The position numbers and the translations under genes were made by a program. Below are positions 53,201-64,000 of a stretch of DNA of 64,000 bases, one piece after another; positions within the stretch are counted from its first letter, which is position 1, and the number at the start of each line of letters is the position of its first letter. The notes beneath the pieces are model-generated. The model made no database searches and was not told the DNA's origin. It worked only from the letters and a program-made list of their open reading frames with translations. Source of the stretch: Gigaspora rosea (taxonomy: Eukaryota; Glomeromycota; Glomeromycetes; Diversisporales; Gigasporaceae); the NCBI GenBank assembly GCA_003550325.1, contig QKWP01000829.1:115154-179153 (forward strand), read 5' to 3'.

Positions 53201-54243
53201 TTGGAGAGATATAGCATTTATAATATTTGGGAAGTTCAATTTTGTCCTTGCATTTCCACTGATGACTATCATTAAAATTAAAGATATACAATCGATAAAC
53301 TGGATCTCCTTTAATAATTACTAGATCACCATTTTCTAAAAAGGAAATTTCATTACAAAATTCGCTGTATGCATTATCAAAAAAACCAGAATGAAGCACG
53401 ACTTCTCCTTTTAGATCTTGAACATTCAATGTTTGTCTTTCACCCTTTACAATATCAATTATTTCTGTCAAGAAAAAAAATTATAATATAAAATGATGAG
53501 AATTTGAATGTTAAATTATAATTATTGCGGCTTGCAAAATTCATTTGATTTTAAAATGAATATCGGAGTACCTAAAAATCCGAGTAATAATCTACAATTT
53601 TCACAAAATTTTGCAAACCACAATAAATGAAAAAAAAAATGTAATTTACCAAAATTATAGGAAACTTCAAAAGAATTGCCTTTTTCAACACGTAAAATAA
53701 TATGATTCAAATCTGAGACACCAATTAATGCTTTAATATCAAGAGAATAATCAGCATAATGTTTATCGAATTTGAGTTCGCCTTTGGTTTCCTTGGTTTT
53801 TGTGACTGGCCATCTAAAAACCGATTTAAATTCAGGGCTCCAAGATGCAATATATTTCATTTTTGGTGAGCAAACAATATTAGTTATTGATGATACATGT
53901 TGTTTGACCTGTGGAGCTAATTCCAAGACTTAATTAATATTTTATAGTATTATATACAAAATTAAAGTTTTAATTAAATTATTTGATATATCAAGTTACA
54001 ACTATATTATGTAGCACTCAATCCTCGCTGTCCTAAAAGTATCTTCAATATAAATGTACAGTATATAGATATTTTTTATTTAGAATTCTTTTTATTCAAG
54101 CATCCAAACAATTTGAATAAATTCCATGTTTAAAATTTTAATCTATCAAAGAAAACATCAGGAACTAAATAAAAAAGACTCAAATTTTTTATATATTTAC
54201 CCTCAACTGGTTTATGCGTTAAAATTTCAAGAGTTTCACTCAT
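50282..54243 (-). CDS. WD40-like plus ion-transport domain channel, eight exons
   Basis: The exons on the minus strand are 54243-54201, 53928-53650, 53464-52943, 52872-51550, 51471-51022, 50928-50753, 50662-50589 and 50492-50282. All introns are GT-AG and phases agree at every junction, giving 1,025 residues ending at TAA 50284-50282. Residues about 1-280 look like diverged WD40 blades (CSPKMKYIASWSPEFKSVFR; LSNDNTLLSVGETKIRTGHG). A linker follows. Then come hydrophobic helices and WNLFDIVALSLPIIGSLTWI, a pore-like AFKTAIVAVYFMLTGDLSS, and a last helix TIYLLNLFIGLLSTAIENTN, as in Ion_trans (TRP/calcium-channel) proteins. A C-terminal coiled coil ends it. It is probably a cation channel; this WD40-channel type is common in AM fungi. 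Confidence 0.9.
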
Positions 54244-56324
54244 CTTTATTACTTTTATAGAAAATCGAATTAAGCAAAGATGTTATATATTGGAAGGTAC
54301 TCATTCGCAAAACTTCAATTTTTGTGGTAAGCTTCAATGTTTGTGGTAAACTTCAATTTTTGTGGTAAAACTCTCAGTTATTCGACTATTTCGTGGCTTA
54401 ACAACATAGCATACATAAATTCTATCACAATATATTTGCTTATTTGCTTTAGTTTGTGGCAACCATATTTAGGTTTTATATTTGTTTAATGGCTTGGATA
54501 AGTAAATAGTGGTTTATCTGGAGGCAGAGCTCAGGCCACAGGATTAAGAGTTATGTCTTAAGAGTTAATAAAAGATACTTGTATGAACCTTCAGCTTTGA
54601 TTATTCGATTATCCTTTCATTTACTAACATCTCAAAAATCAGAATTTCAAAATCCCGTAAAGTTTACCAGAATTATTATAACTAATACCAGCTAACCTTA
54701 GAAATGTCGATAATATCCTTTCAAAATTCAGTCATTTTGTACATATCAAAATTCTCAGGTTATGCCGGTCAATTTTGCTTTCGCTATATACGGATGTGTG
54801 TTGGAAACCTATCATCTTCCAGATAAACAAAATCTTGATATGTTAACCCGCATTAGGTTAATGTTAAGTTAGGGTTAAATATACAGTATTATTATTTAGG
54901 AATTGATGGTGAAATAAATAAGATAAAGTATTTACATATTATCTGAAGTTTCTGAGGCAAGTAATTCTTTAGGAGTTTTCAAAGCTACTGTTATTAAATT
55001 GATGTGAAAATGGACTATAATAAATTTATGGAATGAATTGAAAAGTATATTATGTTTTGATTTTTAGTAACTTATATTCTGTATTTTTTTTTAACTCTGA
55101 AAATTGAGAACATCCATTTTACAAGTTTACAATTATCAGGAAGTAAACATAAAGAACATACATTAACCTATATATCAGCAATTTAAGTTCATAAATATTT
55201 ATTGTTTTATTAATTTATCCCAAGTTGTTTAATGAATGGAAATAAAAACAGCAAAACAAATTCACAAATCAAAAACTTACCATTGCGTACAAATTATTTC
55301 ATTCACATTAATTATTTCATTCAGCTCGTGAGTATATCAAACATTTATTAATAGGTAGAAATAAAAAGATTTTAGGTTAAAATCCCGAAAAATTAGCCTG
55401 CACTAGATAGTGTTGGCTATATTTTTAGTCAAATTTTATCTGGACTGTGTCGAAATTTTTTTTTTTGTCGGGATTCTGTTTGTTGGTATTAGACCCAAAA
55501 CTAATAAAAATATCGAACCAAGTTCACAAATCAAGAATATAATTACATATTTACCATTATTTACAAATCATTTCATTCACATTAATTTAGTTAATGAATG
55601 TAAAGAACATTTGTTAATGGGAACTTTGCTAAGATATAAGTTTTATACATGTAATTAAAACTGAAATTAGTCGCATTCGAAGATTGAGAGGCAATCGTTA
55701 TTTTACGATAAAGCTTATTCAGTTAAAATATTATCTACACTTAAATTATAATTAACATCCTAGGGTATACAGTAGAAAAAGTAGTATTTTCAATACTCTG
55801 TTGATAAATTAATGCACTTTAGTTTAAACAGTTAAATGATTCATTACTTAAATATTGTTATACTCGGTTTCTGATTCTTTCATTCTAAAAGAACTTTCAT
55901 TATTTGTTTTATTTGTAATTCCGGGCTCATTTAAATTTAAGACTTGTATAAACCTGTTTAGAATTTATGTCTTATTTGAGGTTTCACATTGCGCCTCAAA
56001 CCAAATGGGAATATTGATATTATCTACTGAAAATATAATTATGTAACCTAAGGCGATGACTGTCCAAGACTGAGAGAATTATGTATGCATTAGGCCAGAT
56101 CAATTAAATTCGGTGGTTTACTTTACATTCTTCTCGCAAAAAAGGGGATGAGTGGGACTTTTTTTTTATAAAAATTTTCAAAAATTGGTTTTTTTCAGAA
56201 AAAAAACTTTTTCCGTAATAATCCGCAATATTATAAAAATATCCGCATTCATAGTGAGGGGGACGATAGGAGAGGGAGGAGGAGGTAACGTAAACAAGTT
56301 GTTAAGGTGAAATCGGCTCAACTT
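54244..56324. other. intergenic, AT-rich
   Basis: Upstream of the channel gene. TTCAATTTTTGTGGTAA-type units repeat three times near 54316-54367. A segment at about 55250-55330 (TTCACAAATCAAAAACTTACCA...CATTCACATTAATTA) recurs diverged at 55520-55590. No gene supported. Confidence 0.5.
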
Positions 56325-56875
56325 AGGATAGGAATCGGTCAAAAATTTTTAGTCGATTAGTGAGTCGACTAAAACTGTTAGTCATCGACTGACTAAAAAT
56401 CGATTAATCGACTAATCGATTAATCGACTAGTCGACTAATTGACTAATCGATTAATCGACTAGTCGATTAGTCGATTAGTCGACTACGACTAGTCGATTA
56501 GTCGACTAGTCTATTATCGATTAGTCGATTAGTCGGATTAGTCGGCTAGTTAATTATAAAAGAATAAATAAACAAAAGACAAATACCAGAAATATAACAA
56601 TGAAATTATGAAATAGATTAACCAAACTAATCGACTAATCGACTAATCGAATAGTTGGCTAATCGACTAATTGACTAATCAACTAATCGATTAATCGATT
56701 AATCAACTAATCGACTAATCGACTAATCGACTAATCGACTAGTCGACTAATCAACTAGTCGACTAATCGACTAATCGACTAATCGATCGATTAGTCGACT
56801 AATAGTCGACTAGTAGACTAATGACTATATGATTCCTATCACTTTCCTATCCTTAAATTGGCCTCTATAAACCAG
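56325..56875. mobile_element. foldback element made of GACTAATC/GATTAGTC arrays
   Basis: The ends are TAGGATAGGAATCGG and, as complement, AGGATAGGAAAGTGATAGGAATC. The left array (about 56347-56550) is dominated by TCGATTAGTCGAC and the right array (about 56625-56830) by GACTAATCGACTAATCG. A 70-bp unique AT-rich centre lies between. Both arrays are self-complementary every 8-9 bp, so the whole can fold many ways. Confidence 0.8.
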
Positions 56876-58302
56876 ATTCGCTTTGAAGATAGGCAGTGTT
56901 GGTTAGCTCCACGGTTTGATTAAATCATGTCCTGGCTAATATTTTTTTTTTAAAAAAAAATAAATAAATAATAAATTAATATATATGATATTAGATGCAA
57001 TGACTTTAATTGTCTAATATAAATATTTCAAAAATCTCAAATAATAATATCAATACTATAGGAGCAAACTTAAGTAATTTTTATATTCAACCTTTATCTT
57101 AAAAGGAGTCATATATTGATATAATATATTTTCAAATAATCAGATTGTAAAATTTAAGAATGGTTTTTAATACCGAAATCGAAGAAATTATCGAAGAACT
57201 TTATTCAGCATTCTTAATTCATAAAAAAGAAAAAAGAAAGAAATTAGACTGATGTGTGATCATCGAATGATTACAGTAATTTGAAAAGTAAGATCTGTAA
57301 TATCCTATGCTTATATAGCTAACATTTTAACAAGCAGAATATTTCAATTCGAAAAATAGATTTTAACACGTTGAAAATTACCTTTGGTATTTACGGTGCT
57401 ATATTGGGCTATTATAATTCAGTGAGTTAATTTAATCAACTTAACGTGCTATAATTTCTCAAAGTCTAAGTGTAATTAGAATTTGGCAAAGAACTGCGTT
57501 TTTAGGATCGAAACACGCCTCTGATTTTTTCATCAGTTCAATCACTTAAAGCATTGGTTAAGATCATTTTTTAATGTAAATATTAAAATAAAGCCACTTA
57601 AGCACATTGACATTTACTACAATCTCTTATTCATGCTCAGTATATTTACGTTTATTTTAGTAGAAAAGCAAAATAGCTAAATATTTTTTAAAGATTTATA
57701 ATTTATGAATTGTTTTAGGTGGACTAAATTTAATGAGAAGCTCTTCTATTTAGTACATATATAAAGTATTCCTTTTTTTCGAATTAATTCGCATTGCTAT
57801 ATCTAATGATATGGGAATATCTGTCTTGAATAGTTTTATAAAAAATCAAATCTTGAAAATTTTGACAATTCAGATTCATACAATTTATAATCTATTCTAA
57901 TAATACGTATCACAAGAAATATAAATGCTACATAACATACATAATGAACCTGTTAATTAAACCTTGATCTCTTTCGCTATATTTCATATTTATGCAAACT
58001 ATAAGCATTAAAATATTGTAATAGACGAAGTTCATTAATAATTTAATAATATCGCTAGAGCTTGTAAAACTTTTTCATTTATTAAAATTTTTTTATCAAA
58101 TATTAATCCATTAACCAATAATTTTTTAGAAAACTTATTAAATCTACCAATATACCGGTAAATGAAAAAGTATTCTAATTATCATGTTATATTACTAAAT
58201 TTATTGAAGTAATATTATATTTATATGTGAATTAAACAATAAAATTTATAAATGAAGCTAAAACCATTTTTTTTAATGACTCAGGTTTTAGACGACTGTT
58301 CT
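56876..58302. other. intergenic, AT-rich
   Basis: No recognised gene. A 30-codon frame at 57160-57252 (MVFNTEIEEIIEELYSAFLI) is coding-like but too short to call. Confidence 0.4.
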
Positions 58303-59234
58303 CTATGTATCAATCTGGTTACCAACTATCTCTAAAGTGCTGCTTTTATCTGATAATTTCACAACCTTGCATAATCGCCATGATCGATAAGAAGAATTTC
58401 TAAAGTAAAATCTTGTAATGATTTGTTTTTTACTATCTAAAGGTGAAATGATGGCATGGTGATTTTCAGGAAAATCCTCATCATCTAATATGTCGAAATG
58501 CTTAAGTAGCTCTTGTGATTTAATGATGCTTTTAAGTGCATGATATACTTGTGGATCATAATGCGACATAAATTCTTCAAATTTCAAGGATCTAATTTTC
58601 GTAGTGTTTTTTGCCAAGACTCTTAAAAATGCAATAACATCCTCAGTGCCGTTTTTTGATACTATACACAAAGATAAATCTTGAATTTGCGAGAAAAATT
58701 GTACATTTCGTTCTAACAAGTAGAAGGTCTCTGGCATAATTGTAGTATAATCATAAAAATTTAACTGTAATTTGCGTAAAATTGCTCCATTTTCAATAAA
58801 CAATTTCAATAATAAATTTGTTACATAAGATATCGATGGGTCGGAAGGTGATCTCGAATCATCAAACCGAATGTCAATCCATTTTGCAACCAAAATTTCT
58901 AGACAAAATATATCGAGAACCTTAAGAAATTTTGCATAATTAAATAGAGTCTTGGAAATTTCAGTATTTATCCCATGTTCTTTTACTTGAATTTTTCGTT
59001 TTCATCAAGAGATGAAAAATATTTAGGAGTAAATGTTGGCTTTTGAAGTTGATTATAAGGTGCAAATGGTTGTTCAAATGAAAATGGATCTTGCCAAAGA
59101 ATAGGAATAGATATTTTGCACCAATGTCGGCTCACAAGTGCGCAAGAATATAAAGAACAAAATTCTTTCTTCAAATTATCAAGAATATTTTCCATTAATT
59201 CTGGCATATTGCCCATGAATATTTTTGACGCCAT
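58303..59234 (-). pseudogene. F-box protein gene with one frameshift
   Basis: ATG 59234 starts MASKIFMGNMPELMENILDN, then CSLYSCALVSRHWCKISIPI and LWQDP, the F-box pattern (L-P-E-L..I...L.....L..C.LVSR.WC....P.LW) seen in hundreds of Rhizophagus F-box genes. The frame stops at 58983 after SSLDENEKFK. A one-base shift there opens the rest: VKEHGINTEISKTLFNYAKF and on through an LRR-like C-terminal region to 58303 (ending GNQIDT). No GT-AG intron fits the break, so it is most likely a single-base deletion in an otherwise intact gene of about 310 residues. F-box proteins recruit substrates to SCF ubiquitin ligases. Confidence 0.85.
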
Positions 59235-59663
59235 GAATTACGTACGTAAGTTTGCGTTTAGAATAACAATGCGATTTTGGAAATTGAGTAAAAAGCTTAT
59301 AAATACAGAAATAGAGAGTGATACAATCCCAAAAAGGCAAATAGCCAATCACAGATCACAGACATAATCCCCAAAACTCCACCCACACGTGACCAAAAAC
59401 AATAACCTCTTTATGTACCTCTTTATGTTATGTTAAGGTTAGGGTGAGACCTATGTTGCGTTAGGATTTAGGCTGTTATATAGGTAAAATCGATCAAGGA
59501 AAAGTTTTTATTAATGCGCAGAAGATGGTTTAGTATGCAACTTTCTTGTGAAATGAGCGATCTTTGTCAAAACGAACGTTTGTTTTGAATTTTCTTGATC
59601 GTGTAACGTTACATCTAATCGTGAAATGTGATTGGATTCTGATCACATGTGGGTGGAATTATG
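59235..59663. repeat. dispersed repeat, uninterrupted copy
   Basis: 59424-59650 matches 31290-31930 without the MITE: TTTATGTTATGTTAAGGTTA, GTTATATAGGTAAAATCGAT, GAACGTTTGTTTTGA and CGTGTAACGTTACATCTAAT. Flanking CCACCCACACGTGACC (about 59380) and the inverse of CACATGTGGGTGG (about 59645) may be its TIRs. Confidence 0.7.
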
Positions 59664-59674
59664 GTAACCACTAG

Positions 59675-60613
59675 TGATGCCGAGAAAACCTTTTAACGAC
59701 ACTATGTTTCAGTTTTATCACGTGGTAAAACTAATTTTAACTTTTATCGTAGGCTAAAACCTTTAAAATAAAAAATGATATATTAGTTATAACTAATGAT
59801 AAAATATTGATCAAAAATTAAACTATCAAATGACATAATTGTTAAATAAAACAAATAATTTAATAATACTTTACTTGTTAAACATGTCAAAGAATATTGA
59901 TAATAATCCAATTGCTACAAGCGATACTGAGGATTGTTCAATATTCTCCTCTTCTTCAATGAATAAAAAATCTAGTGGTCGGCCTCGAGAAGAAGTATGG
60001 GATGACTATAATATCGATAAAAAAAATGGAAAATACTATTATATTCAATGTAAATATTGTTCTACGCACTGGCAAAGAGGAATACCAGCCAATACGGAAT
60101 TACATTTGGCTAATGAATGTTCTAGTTGTCCACAATACAAACAAAAATATTGGCAGGATAAAATTGAGAACCGACGTAATAATTATCAAAGAACTTATAA
60201 AACAAAACGTCGCAAATCAACATATCTGGTTAATACAAATGATTCAGAGTCTCTTACAAATGATTTAGAGTCTCTTTCTATAGATCGTCAAAATTTAATT
60301 GAACGTGCTGTATTAAAAACTTGGGTTGGATGCGGTATATCTTTTGAACTTATTGACAACCCATTTATGAAAGATTTATTTATGCGACTTAATCCTGCAT
60401 ATCACCCACAATAAAGTCTTAAATTTTCGTAAATTACAGTTTTATTGCATGTGTATTCGACAATGTAAAGAAAAAAACCTATCACTATAATTATATACGC
60501 AGTTATAACTTTTTTATTTTAACGGTTTTAGCCTACGATAAAAGTTAAAATCAATTTTACCACGTTATAAAACCAAAACATAGTGCCGTTAAAAGGTTTT
60601 CTCGGCATCACAA
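59675..60613 (+). mobile_element. long-TIR element carrying a BED-finger gene fragment, 11-bp TSD
   Basis: GTAACCACTAG is duplicated at 59664-59674 and 60614-60624. The ends are inverted for about 90 bp: TGATGCCGAGAAAACCTTTT, AACGACACTATGTTT, CACGTGGTAAAACT and TTTTATCGTAGGCTAAAACC on the left, complements of all on the right. Long TIRs and an 11-bp duplication suggest a Mutator-like element. The internal gene is of hAT type, so this looks like a Pack-type capture. Confidence 0.8.
59884..60414 (+). CDS. BED zinc finger, truncated hAT transposase N-terminus
   Basis: 176 residues from ATG 59884 (an in-frame upstream start exists at 59839). After a Ser/Asp/Asn-rich head comes SGRPREEVWDDYNIDKKNGK, then IQCKYCSTHW...TELHLANEC, a BED-type C-x2-C...H-x4-5-C finger that starts with the GRP-x-x-V-W signature of fungal hAT proteins. 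The C-terminus reads AVLKTWVGCGISFELIDNPF and MRLNPAYHPQ, the first segment of the hAT transposase (A...A.V..G.PF..VE.P.F), and then stops. The catalytic RNase-H-like domain is absent, so it cannot transpose by itself. It may be a DNA-binding repressor or a dead relic. Confidence 0.8.
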   Translation: MSKNIDNNPIATSDTEDCSIFSSSSMNKKSSGRPREEVWDDYNIDKKNGKYYYIQCKYCSTHWQRGIPANTELHLANECSSCPQYKQKYWQDKIENRRNNYQRTYKTKRRKSTYLVNTNDSESLTNDLESLSIDRQNLIERAVLKTWVGCGISFELIDNPFMKDLFMRLNPAYHPQ

Positions 60614-61737
60614 GTAACCACTAGGGATGGGTACGGTCAGGTCATGACCGGTCATGACCGGTCAATGACCGTGACCGATATTGACCGGTCAGAGCGGTTT
60701 GACCGACCGGTCAAGATTATGACCGATGCCAAATTCTTAATATTCTGGCTAATAAATGAATATTTATTGCTTGAAATTCATATCAGTGTATCTGTATCAT
60801 CTGATAAATAGAGAAATCAACCCGCCACTCAAAAATTTTCCAGATCATGTGACTTTGCATGATTAATTGATATGATTCATTTTTAAATAAAACTTTTTAT
60901 TAATTATAAATGATAAATATAACAATAATGAATATATAAATTAATGTATATCACATGGTCTGAAAAATTTTCAGGTAGTGTTTAAACCCGGTTGAGAAAT
61001 GCCTGGTTCATAATTCCGGCCAAATTTGCAGATCATTTGGCCAGAATTATAACAAACCAATTTTAATTCCGGACAAATGATCTGCAATTTTAACAGAATT
61101 GTACAGAATATTATAAATAAGGTAGCTGGGCAACGTGGTCCTGTTCAGCAGTTCAAACTCTTTTCATTATATGACATTAGGATATCAATGAAAAAAGTAT
61201 GAATCGCTTAAAAGGACCTATATTGCGCAGTTTTACAGGAAAATACCGCAAGCGCTATTACATTTTATTTAAAAATTTTTACCAACCACCCAAATAAAAA
61301 TGTAATAAAATATTTTTAGAAAAAATAAATTTACCATATGTAATGTAAAAAAGACACTGTAACTTCATAGTCATAAGGAGTGTGAATCGATTTTTATTGA
61401 CAACCAGTGTATCGTCACGTTTTTATATATGAATGTTCCGATTGGTTAATCAGGGAGATCATTTGCCACATATAGATTTGGTTTTCATAGTGTATCAAAC
61501 AGTATGGTTTTGAGTTAGTTCGTATTGGAATTAAAAGTTGTAAAAAATTTTGTTACAAAACTTACTGACTATTGTGGTGATTTACTGTAAAAAAAATTCC
61601 GTCCAATACTTGATATCATGACACTCAATATTTGAGATTATAACCGATCATTATTGCACGGGTCTTATGTGACAACCCGTGCTTTATTCATTTACTTATT
61701 GGCACGGGATTGTTACGTCAGACACCGTGCAATAAGA

Positions 61738-61850
61738 TAGTTATTATATGGGTACCTATTACACACACGTGTTCATATTTAAATCCCGTGCCTTCGGCAC
61801 GGAATATGAACCCGTGTGTAACTGGGTTATTCACTACAACCCATACAATT
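61738..61850. mobile_element. palindromic mini-element
   Basis: ATGGGTACCTATTACACACA, CGTGTTCATATT and CCCGTGCC form the left arm, which pairs with GGCACGG, AATATGAACCCGTGTGTAAC and TGGGT. Further CACGGG words upstream (61657-61728) suggest a second partial copy. Confidence 0.7.
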
Positions 61851-62621
61851 TATAGTACGGATGACCAAAATTGTATAATATGGGAAATTACAGCACGGTA
61901 CCGGCATGGTATCAATTAATATTTTCGCAAATAAGTATGGTGAGCAGATCAGTATAGTACACCCCGAATTTCTAAAATCTGCACCATACTGATCCGGTGT
62001 CATATATATCAGTGTTGCGTTAGAATTATAGCTAATCAGTATGGTACAGGTTTTAAAAACCAGCCTGTACTATATACAATTCTGATCATTCATAATACTG
62101 ACTTGCTGTAACTTCTCAATGTTTGATTTTACTATAAAAATTTTGGTTATCAATCGACACGCAGTTTTGTAAGTTATATGGTTAAAATTGATTTGGTACT
62201 GTCGTAATTAAACAATTGTTAATAAATTTGAATTGTAATGACATTCTTGATGACATTCTTGATTATAACTTGCTCATTGCTATATTAGTTTTAATATTTT
62301 GATCGCGAGTTGTATAATCAATCAAAAGTATAATAACTTGATTATGTATGAACGTATATGCTATATTAGATTTAGTACACTGATCACATTTTGGATATAA
62401 CCATGGTTGGTAGATCGACATAAAACTACGAACTACTAAAAAAATTAGTGATTATCAGATAATCTGGAAAGATTCCGACCAATATTTACGAAAAATGAAA
62501 AAATCTAGAATCAATTATCTAAATATTTAGTGGAATATAATTTTCTTAATATTTGCTTATATATTTACTTTTTTTTTTGATATATTTTTCTTTTTATCTA
62601 TTGTAGAGCAATTATTTTGTT

Positions 62622-62657
62622 TTTGCACTTGCACTTGCCTTGCACTTGCACTTGCAT
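62622..62657 (+). repeat. TTGCAC hexanucleotide microsatellite
   Basis: About six imperfect copies of TTGCAC(TTGCAC), ending in TTGCATTTATTCTTGCAC. Confidence 0.7.
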
Positions 62658-63804
62658 TTATTCTTGCACTAGTTCTTGAATTTGAAACATTATACAAAAT
62701 GCTTTTAAATTCGTGAACATTTGATTGGCTTTTTAGCTATTTTTTCGTCTAAAATGATTTTAAATAGTAGGTAATCAAACAACAGAAACAAATTTGGTTA
62801 ATTCACATTTCACAATTTTAAGAGAGTTGTTTAAGGGAATTAATTATATGCAATTAGACGAATTTTATGTTTGGACCACAAATTTAGTTAAAAGCTATAT
62901 TTACACTAGAAAATGCCAGCATAATGATATATGAAAATGATTGTCATCAGCATTCATTTAGTGCCGATTGTATGAGATCTCTGATCTTTCATACACGATC
63001 ATGCGCATGATCTTGATGATCCATGATAGATATTCGGAATCCCAAATGGATATTCTCCCATATTACATTTTTCTTTTTACTCATAGTATTTTCATAGTAT
63101 TTTCTTTTATTTCATAGTAGATTAGAGTAGATATTCTGTAGAATAGAGTAAATTAGTCCTTAGTAGTGTAGATTATGACTTACAATTCATCTATATAAAC
63201 TTACTCGTTTTGCCTTTGTAGCAAAATGGATTTGGTTTTCTCTTTAAACATTTAATTAGAATTAAATTTCTCTTGTATTCCTTATTTTCCCACTAAACAA
63301 TAAAGCCTTTGTACATGTCCACATACATTTTATAAGTATACTTTATTTTCTTAGTAGAATCTTGTAGTTTTGTTAAGGGAAGTGTGTCCCTTTATTGTTA
63401 ATTAATTGTAGTAAAGTAACCAACCTCTTATACCTCATATATAAGTGTGTTGCTGTCACTTTTACTAAAACCTTGTTAAATCCCCTTTACTAAGTCATAC
63501 ACCAACACTATTATTACCTGTCATCTTACCATAGATATAGTCTTTATACTGCAATCTCATTTGCCTCTTGAATTCTTTTGAGAGGTAAATTCCAAGCATT
63601 ACTACTACCAAGAAAAATCTGTAAATCTTATTAAATAAGATTTGTGGGTTTTCATTTAGCAGTACTTAATTATAAATATATAATTAGTATATAATCTGAT
63701 ATAAAAAATTTTTAACTTTTTTTAAATTTATTGCATTTACAATACTTTATTCAAAATTGTTATAACAATTCAAATTTTTAATTTATATAATTTGTTATTC
63801 TAAA

Positions 63805-64000
63805 ATGTCAAGAAGTTCTGATGATTTAGATAATATTCTTGAAGAATGTAGTGATGAGGAAGATTTGCAAATACAACTTAATAATGAAATTTATATTAGT
63901 GATATAGATGATGACAATATTGAAATTGAACAAAATGAAGAAGAAATTATACAAGGATTACAAGATTTAAGTTTTGAAGAAGCAGTTGCAATAAATGAAG
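63805..64000 (+). CDS. acidic protein N-terminus, cut by the window edge
   Basis: ATG 63805 opens a frame still open after 65 codons at the edge. It begins MSRSSDDLDNILEECSDEED and is rich in Asp, Glu, Ile and Asn (for example DDDNIEIEQNEEEIIQGLQD). It is a highly acidic head of the type found on fungal transposases and chromatin proteins. No domain is visible in the part shown, so the family is unknown. Confidence 0.5.
   Translation, partial: MSRSSDDLDNILEECSDEEDLQIQLNNEIYISDIDDDNIEIEQNEEEIIQGLQDLSFEEAVAINE

Larger units (their letters stand above)
60625..63804. other. intergenic with several inverted repeats
   Basis: No gene recognised. It holds a CCGGTCATGACCGGTCA palindromic patch (60633-60727), a hairpin with CCGGCCAAATTTGCAGATCA (about 61015-61090), a palindromic element with CCCGTGCCTTCGGCACGG core (61738-61850), and a TTGCAC microsatellite (about 62622-62657). 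The remainder is AT-rich. Confidence 0.5.

Noticed and set aside
57160..57252. 30-codon frame MVFNTEIEEIIEELYSAFLI
   Set aside because: Composition is coding-like, but it is too short and isolated to support a gene.

Overview
This window looks like nuclear DNA of an arbuscular mycorrhizal (Glomeromycotina, Rhizophagus-like) fungus. It is very AT-rich and repeat-dense. It holds short-intron genes or broken genes of families typical of that group: Sel1-repeat and kinase fragments, BTB-TLDc, an ML-domain secreted protein, an F-box protein and a WD40-type ion channel. The organism is inferred from family content, not from a database match.

Layout. 1-0.96 kb: minus-strand repeat-element-like protein, cut by the window edge. 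2.3-3.6 kb: decayed Sel1 gene split by a TIR element with an 11-bp target duplication. 5.3-6.6 kb: kinase fragment and intact ML-domain gene. 6.6-9.6 kb: small inverted-repeat elements and a possible LTR. 9.6-27.9 kb: a single-orientation block of about 18 kb, unlike both flanks. 28-33 kb: MITE cluster. 33.1-34.6 kb: intact two-exon BTB-TLDc gene. 35.2-36.4 kb: decayed multi-exon gene. 37-50 kb: almost only foldback and MITE-type repeats. 50.3-54.2 kb: intact eight-exon WD40-type/ion-transport gene on the minus strand. 56.3-56.9 kb: foldback element. 58.3-59.2 kb: F-box gene with one frameshift. 59.7-60.6 kb: long-TIR element carrying a BED-finger gene fragment. 63.8 kb to the right edge: start of an acidic protein.

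The block at 9.6-27.9 kb is the main discovery candidate. On one A-rich strand it carries, in order: several small membrane proteins; a Gag-like protein with two CCHC knuckles; an aspartic-protease-like region; a long Pol segment containing an endonuclease IV (AP endonuclease) fold; a Ty3-type reverse transcriptase and RNase H; an IS1595/ISXO2 (Merlin-type) DDE transposase where an integrase would be expected; Cys-rich proteins; a coiled-coil protein; a fungal-type Zn(II)2Cys6 protein; further unknown proteins; and a triple zinc-ribbon protein in frame with a Nudix hydrolase. I know of no described retroelement or virus with this set.

The block is decayed by frameshifts and stops, but the stops are not random: about 14 of the 27 I traced are TGA, often where Trp fits (including the RT F-E-W motif), with TAG also at two conserved Trp positions. 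Several genes are joined by ATGA or TAATG overlaps. This suggests a polycistronic element that either used TGA as Trp (as in mitochondria or mollicute endosymbionts) or suffered G-to-A mutation. A tRNA-derived SINE later inserted in its transposase. Whether the block is one element or a nest of several cannot be settled from this copy alone.
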